A stretch of 64,000 nucleotides of DNA, from assembly GCA_964418605.1 (NCBI GenBank), contig CAYQLY010000003.1:186001-250000 (forward strand), in the 5' to 3' direction. The notes below the pieces were generated by a model that was not told the DNA's origin, made no database searches, and saw only the letters and a list, made by a program, of their open reading frames with translations. The stretch is from CAYQLY01 sp964418605 (GTDB lineage: Bacteria; Bacteroidota; Bacteroidia; Cytophagales; Cyclobacteriaceae). Position numbers and translations under genes: made by a program. Below, piece after piece: positions 60,411 to 64,000 of this stretch (its first letter is position 1; the number at the start of each line of letters is the position of its first letter).

Positions 60411-60432
60411 CACCAATTTTCATCCTATAAAA

Positions 60433-60969
60433 ATGGCTCCTACGAAGACTTATAAAAAATCAACCTCTAAAAATAAATCTAGCAAATTAGCAGCATTAGA
60501 AAAAAAGAAAAAATTAGTCATAAAAAAATCGACTCCTAAAAAAAATACCATCAATAAAAAAACAACGACTACTCAAAAGAAAACCTCTGTAAAAAAAGAT
60601 GATAAACGCTACTCCGATAAAGATTTGAAAGAGTTTGAAAAAATCATTATTCAAAAACTAGAGAAAGCTAAAAAAGAACTAGCCTACATCAAAGAAACAT
60701 TGAGTAAAAAAAATGATACTGGAACAGATAATACGTCTGGGAATTTAAAACTCATTGAAGACAGCTCTGACACAATGGAAAAAGAAAACCTAAGCCAACT
60801 GGCAGGTCGTCAACAAAAATTTATTATCCAGTTGGAAAAAGCACTCATGCGTATTAAAAACAAAACATACGGTATTTGTGTCGAAACAGGAAAGCTTATT
60901 CCCAAAGCACGTCTTAAGCTTGTTCCACATACACAGCATTCTATTGAAGCTAAATTAAAAAGAGACTAA
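60433..60969 (+). CDS. DksA/TraR-like protein lacking most zinc ligands, with a Lys-rich N-terminal tail
   Basis: 178 residues. The first 60 are about half Lys/Thr/Ser (for example LEKKKKLVIKKSTPKK), a histone-H1-like tail. A helical region (EKIIIQKLEKAKKELAYIKETL) and the DksA-type end follow: LEKALMRIKNKTYGICVETGKLIPKARLKLVPHTQHSIEAK. In DksA the zinc finger is CxxC...CxxC; here only the first Cys remains. It probably binds RNA polymerase in the secondary channel; the zinc-free form is typical of Bacteroidota. It lies 8 nt before scpB. Confidence 0.85.
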   Translation: MAPTKTYKKSTSKNKSSKLAALEKKKKLVIKKSTPKKNTINKKTTTTQKKTSVKKDDKRYSDKDLKEFEKIIIQKLEKAKKELAYIKETLSKKNDTGTDNTSGNLKLIEDSSDTMEKENLSQLAGRQQKFIIQLEKALMRIKNKTYGICVETGKLIPKARLKLVPHTQHSIEAKLKRD

Positions 60970-60977
60970 CTACATCC

Positions 60978-61568
60978 ATGGATTTCCTACAAAATCACAT
61001 TGAAGCACTTATATTCTGTTCAGAATCTCCAATTAAAAGTGAGGATATCAAGAATTGCCTTACTGAAATGTTCGATGCCAACATCCCAATCGAAGATATA
61101 CAGGGCGCACTCGAAGCACTTGAAAAAAAATATACAAACGATGAGTACGCTTTTCAAATTTACCATACCGGAGGAGGTTATCAATTTCTTACAAAGCCAG
61201 CCTATCAAGCAAGCATTGGCATTCTACTCAAACAAAAATCTAAAAAACGTTTATCAACAGCTGCCCTAGAAACGCTGGCTATTATTTCTTACAAACAACC
61301 CATTACCAAAAGTGAGATCGAACAACTTCGTGGCGTAAATTGTGATTATGCGATTCAACGTTTACTCGAAAAAGAACTGGTGGAAATCCAAGGCAAGGCT
61401 GAAAGTATCGGAAGACCTGTGCTCTATGGGACAAGCCCTAAGTTCATGGAATATTTTGGAATTAATAGCCTCAAAGATCTTCCTACTTTAAAAGATTTTC
61501 ATGAAGAAACAAACGAAATTGGGAAAACAGAAGAAATAGAACAAAACGAGGAGGAAAATCCTTCATGA
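60978..61568 (+). CDS. scpB: Segregation and condensation protein B (ScpB)
   Basis: 196 residues. Two winged-helix domains are visible: HIEALIFCSESPIKSEDIKNCL with GGGYQFLTKPAYQ first, and then STAALETLAIISYKQPITKSEIEQLRGVNCDYAIQRLLEKELVEIQG with SIGRPVLYGTSPKFMEYFGI. ScpB joins ScpA and Smc in chromosome condensation. The acidic C-terminus is longer than usual. It starts 8 nt after the DksA-like gene and overlaps aroK by 4 nt. Confidence 0.95.
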   Translation: MDFLQNHIEALIFCSESPIKSEDIKNCLTEMFDANIPIEDIQGALEALEKKYTNDEYAFQIYHTGGGYQFLTKPAYQASIGILLKQKSKKRLSTAALETLAIISYKQPITKSEIEQLRGVNCDYAIQRLLEKELVEIQGKAESIGRPVLYGTSPKFMEYFGINSLKDLPTLKDFHEETNEIGKTEEIEQNEEENPS

Positions 61569-62077
61569 AAATAACTTTAATTGGAATGCCTGCTGCAGGC
61601 AAAACTACGCTTGGGAAAATATGGAGCAATCAACTCCACATTCCATTCATCGACCTAGATGAGGAAATTACCAAGAGAGAAAATAAATCAATCGCCACAT
61701 TATTTACAGAAGAAGGAGAGACCTATTTCCGTGCTATTGAAAAAGAAATTCTAGACGACTTACTTATACTTCCGTACCCACTCATCATTGCTACAGGAGG
61801 TGGAACACCTTGCTTTCACAACAATCTTACACATATAAACCAAGCAGGAATAAGTATATTTTTAAACACCCCATTAGAAAAAATTATTCAACGCCTCAGC
61901 ACTACTAAAACAGATAGACCATTGTTTAAAAATTTACCCATTGATGAGTTTAAAAAGAAAGTAATCCATCTATACAATCAACGGCTCCCGTATTATACAC
62001 AAGCAGCCTATAAAATAAGTCAGGATTCTGATAAAGATACTATACGGGATTTGATAAAGGGAAAAATACCTTTTTGA
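61565..62077 (+). CDS. aroK: Shikimate kinase
   Basis: 170 residues. The P-loop GMPAAGKTTLGK is at 7-18, shikimate-binding DLDEEIT at 31-37, and FTEEGETYFRAIEKEIL and ATGGGTPCF follow. The lid carries RLSTTKTDRPLF. It phosphorylates shikimate in aromatic amino acid synthesis. It overlaps scpB by 4 nt and is convergent with the SDR gene 2 nt away. Confidence 0.95.
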   Translation: MKITLIGMPAAGKTTLGKIWSNQLHIPFIDLDEEITKRENKSIATLFTEEGETYFRAIEKEILDDLLILPYPLIIATGGGTPCFHNNLTHINQAGISIFLNTPLEKIIQRLSTTKTDRPLFKNLPIDEFKKKVIHLYNQRLPYYTQAAYKISQDSDKDTIRDLIKGKIPF

Positions 62078-62079
62078 AA

Positions 62080-62895
62080 TCACATATATAGATCAGGATA
62101 CAACTGCGCCCCAGGATGTAAAGAATAGTGGCTAAAATCAGTTACACCTCGTTCCTTTAACACTTCTTCATCAATAAAAAAATTCCCCGTTACTTCACGA
62201 CTGCTACTTGTCAAGATAGCATACGCTGCATCAGCTACAATACTGGGCTTGCGAGAAGCATCGTACATCTGTTTAGAAAAATTACCTGAAATAGCTGAGG
62301 TAGCAATGAGCGTCTTCGGCCACAAGGAGTTAACTGCAATACCGTCTTGTTTAAACTCTTCTGCTAGCCCTAATGTACACATACTCATTCCATATTTAGA
62401 TAAGGTATAAGCCAAATGACCTTTAAACCATTTAGGATCCATATTCAATGGCGGAGCCAATGTAAGAATATGAGGATTAGATGCGTTCTTAAGATGCGGT
62501 ATACAGTATTTAGAGCACATAAATGTAGCCCTTACATTCACATCCGATATAAGATCAAACCGCTTCATCGGAATAGTTAATACAGGCTCCAATGTGATCG
62601 CACTCGCATTATTAATAAGGATATCAATACCTCCAAAGGTTTCTATTGTCTTTGTAACAGCTTGTGATACCATTTCTTCATCACGCACATCCACTATTAA
62701 GGGTAATGCTTTACCGCCTGCTTTTTCAATTTGTTCAGCAGCTGTATAAATTGTTCCTGGTAATTTTGGATTTGGCTCAGCCGTTTTGGCTGCGATTACA
62801 ACCTTTGCTCCATCTTGTGCACAACGTAATGCAATTTCTAAACCTATGCCACGACTTGCACCGGTAATAAAAATAACTTTATCTTTTAGATTCAT
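62080..62895 (-). CDS. Short-chain dehydrogenase, HSDL2-like
   Basis: 271 residues. The cofactor loop TGASRGIGLEIALR is at about 11-24, with VIAAKTAEPNPKLPGTIYTAA, DVRDEEMV and LINNASAITLEPV after it. The YTLSKYGMSMCTLGLAEEF segment holds the catalytic Tyr and Lys. The upstream segment reads LTLAPPLNMDPKWF where a Ser is usual, so the catalytic Ser position appears to be Ala. The length and the PKWF and NSLWPKT motifs fit the HSDL2 group. No substrate is known. Confidence 0.88.
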   Translation of the reverse strand: MNLKDKVIFITGASRGIGLEIALRCAQDGAKVVIAAKTAEPNPKLPGTIYTAAEQIEKAGGKALPLIVDVRDEEMVSQAVTKTIETFGGIDILINNASAITLEPVLTIPMKRFDLISDVNVRATFMCSKYCIPHLKNASNPHILTLAPPLNMDPKWFKGHLAYTLSKYGMSMCTLGLAEEFKQDGIAVNSLWPKTLIATSAISGNFSKQMYDASRKPSIVADAAYAILTSSSREVTGNFFIDEEVLKERGVTDFSHYSLHPGAQLYPDLYM

Positions 62896-62963
62896 GTGTT
62901 CGTTTCTATATCTTATGATGTAATCTTACGATAATAAAACAACATAACCCTACACAGATTTTC

Positions 62964-64000
62964 TTAAAAGAAAAAACCCCATGTAAATAATAGATTAGTT
63001 TCTACAATCCGCGATAAGGAAGATGGCGAATTGCCGGCTTTCAGTACATACGGACTATAGCCTACTTTATAGCGATTCTGAACAATGGCTAAATCAAAAT
63101 AATACGAATCAAACCGAACACCCGCACCACATGTCACCGTATGAATACTTCTATCTAAATCATCAAAGTCAGATCGGTGTGGATCACCAGAAAAACCATA
63201 TCCAGCTCGAAATCGAAAGATATCCCATCGATATTCACCTCCTATACGTATATTAAATGTAGGTTTATAAATTGATCGAATAGTTTCATTGTCTTTATCT
63301 AATGAATAAAGCGTACCACTAGCATCTTTAGTTTGTAATAAAGCCGATGCATAATTCACATAGTCAACATCTGCACTGATAAATCCATTTTTGTTCATAA
63401 AAAAAGCCATTCCAACAGATGCTTTAAATGGTGTGAGCAATTGATATGAAAAACTTCCAGAAGGCATTTTAGCATTGACTTGGGTTAAATAATCACCCGT
63501 CGATAATTTAAAATTATCAAAATGAGATGTCAACGATGTATTATACACTTCAGAAACCGTAAAATAATAGGTAGGGGTTTGAAATGAAATACCTAACCGA
63601 AACCAATCTACAAAACGGTAAAGTACACCAACCGAAAGATTCATCCCTGTTCCTTTTGTCTCAAGTTGATCATCCAATAAAAAAGACAACATTTTAAATG
63701 TATTAGGTGTGAGCATTACCTCCTCATAAGTCCGCTGCTGTTTATATTTCAGGAAAGAGAATGCTAAATTCCCACCTATATATAAGCGATCCTTATAGTT
63801 GCCCGCAAAAACCATATTTAATTGTTTACTTGTACCAGATCGCTTGACTGTTTCTCGTTGAGAAACAGGAACTCCTAAAATAAGATTCGAATAGGTGATA
63901 TTATCTTTATTTGGATCAATTAAATACGTATAATAAGCTAATGATTCTAATGATGTAGGATTGCCATTTTTATCTACCTCATCTTCTATTGTTTTTCTAG
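62964..64000 (-). CDS. Outer-membrane transport protein, OmpP1/FadL family, cut by window end
   Basis: The frame is open from the stop at 62964 to the window edge; the ATG at 63815 is internal. The visible part, about 345 residues, has KTIEDEVDKNGNPTSLESLAYYTYLIDPNK near its upstream end, repeated barrel strands (LYIGGNLAFSFLKYKQQRTYEE, LSVGVLYRFVDWFRLGISFQTPTYY) and a C-terminal FSGDPHRSDFDDLDRSIHTVTCGAGVRF typical of the FadL family. FadL proteins carry hydrophobic compounds across the outer membrane. The N-terminus and signal peptide are outside the window. Confidence 0.85.
   Translation of the reverse strand, partial: RKTIEDEVDKNGNPTSLESLAYYTYLIDPNKDNITYSNLILGVPVSQRETVKRSGTSKQLNMVFAGNYKDRLYIGGNLAFSFLKYKQQRTYEEVMLTPNTFKMLSFLLDDQLETKGTGMNLSVGVLYRFVDWFRLGISFQTPTYYFTVSEVYNTSLTSHFDNFKLSTGDYLTQVNAKMPSGSFSYQLLTPFKASVGMAFFMNKNGFISADVDYVNYASALLQTKDASGTLYSLDKDNETIRSIYKPTFNIRIGGEYRWDIFRFRAGYGFSGDPHRSDFDDLDRSIHTVTCGAGVRFDSYYFDLAIVQNRYKVGYSPYVLKAGNSPSSLSRIVETNLLFTWGFFF

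Overview
The window is 64 kb of AT-rich DNA (roughly one third G+C) from a Bacteroidota chromosome. No 16S gene is present, so nothing finer than phylum is claimed. The evidence is type IX secretion (PorQ at 54655-55650 and three secreted proteins with C-terminal sorting domains), Bacteroidota-specific families (DUF4920, DUF2851, DUF5606, DUF3667, a zinc-less DksA-like protein), Bacteroidota-type promoters (TTTG, about 19 nt, TAnnTTTG), and a Gram-negative envelope (KdsA, FadL-type porin, lytic transglycosylase). A run of ten Ns at 19382-19391 shows it is an assembly scaffold.

Layout. 1-13.7 kb: mostly housekeeping (rarA, a DUF4920/cytochrome c pair, lysS, a menE-kdsA-TPR operon, a TrpF-like barrel, an NTF2-folC-trmB operon, a YkgJ protein, an ABC-F ATPase). 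13.7-19.7 kb: a large T9SS-secreted protein, two unknown envelope proteins, MsrB, an outer-membrane protein and TrhO, which is split by the scaffold gap. A 44-residue Cys-rich peptide gene lies just upstream of trhO. 19.7-24.6 kb: a leftward operon of mmcQ, an SGNH hydrolase, tsaB, DUF2851, a polytopic membrane protein and a NeuD-like acetyltransferase, divergent from a family 2 glycosyltransferase. 25.7-30.6 kb: valS, a hairpin-rich intergenic region, then an ECF sigma factor with a membrane-spanning, barrel-like partner. 31.2-37.2 kb: a surface locus of two fibre-like proteins and a zinc metalloprotease. 37.4-41.4 kb: a tight operon of fumarylacetoacetase, aspartate kinase and an arginase-fold protein. 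41.4-45.4 kb: SUMF1 lipoprotein, LysM transglycosylase, gatA and tatA. 45.6-49.1 kb: four related lipoproteins arranged as a duplicated two-gene unit, with one copy frameshifted. 49.2-64 kb: core genes (fabG, rhodanese, rarD-like, an Fe-S membrane protein, tRNA-Phe, porQ, hslU, engB, ldcA, a histidine kinase, a DksA-like protein, scpB, aroK, an SDR) and a FadL-type protein cut by the window end.

How it fits together. Exported surface proteins and their secretion are the accessory theme: PorQ belongs to the machine that exports the proteins at 13773-16052, 31178-33229 and 35318-37195. The ECF sigma/transmembrane pair just upstream of the fibre locus is a plausible envelope-sensing switch, but no regulon link is visible. 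The most unusual items are the duplicated lipoprotein cassette, the possible lanthipeptide-type precursor, the tandem hairpins between valS and the sigma factor, and the non-coding double-hairpin stretch at 30.6-30.8 kb. No phage, insertion sequence or CRISPR array was found.
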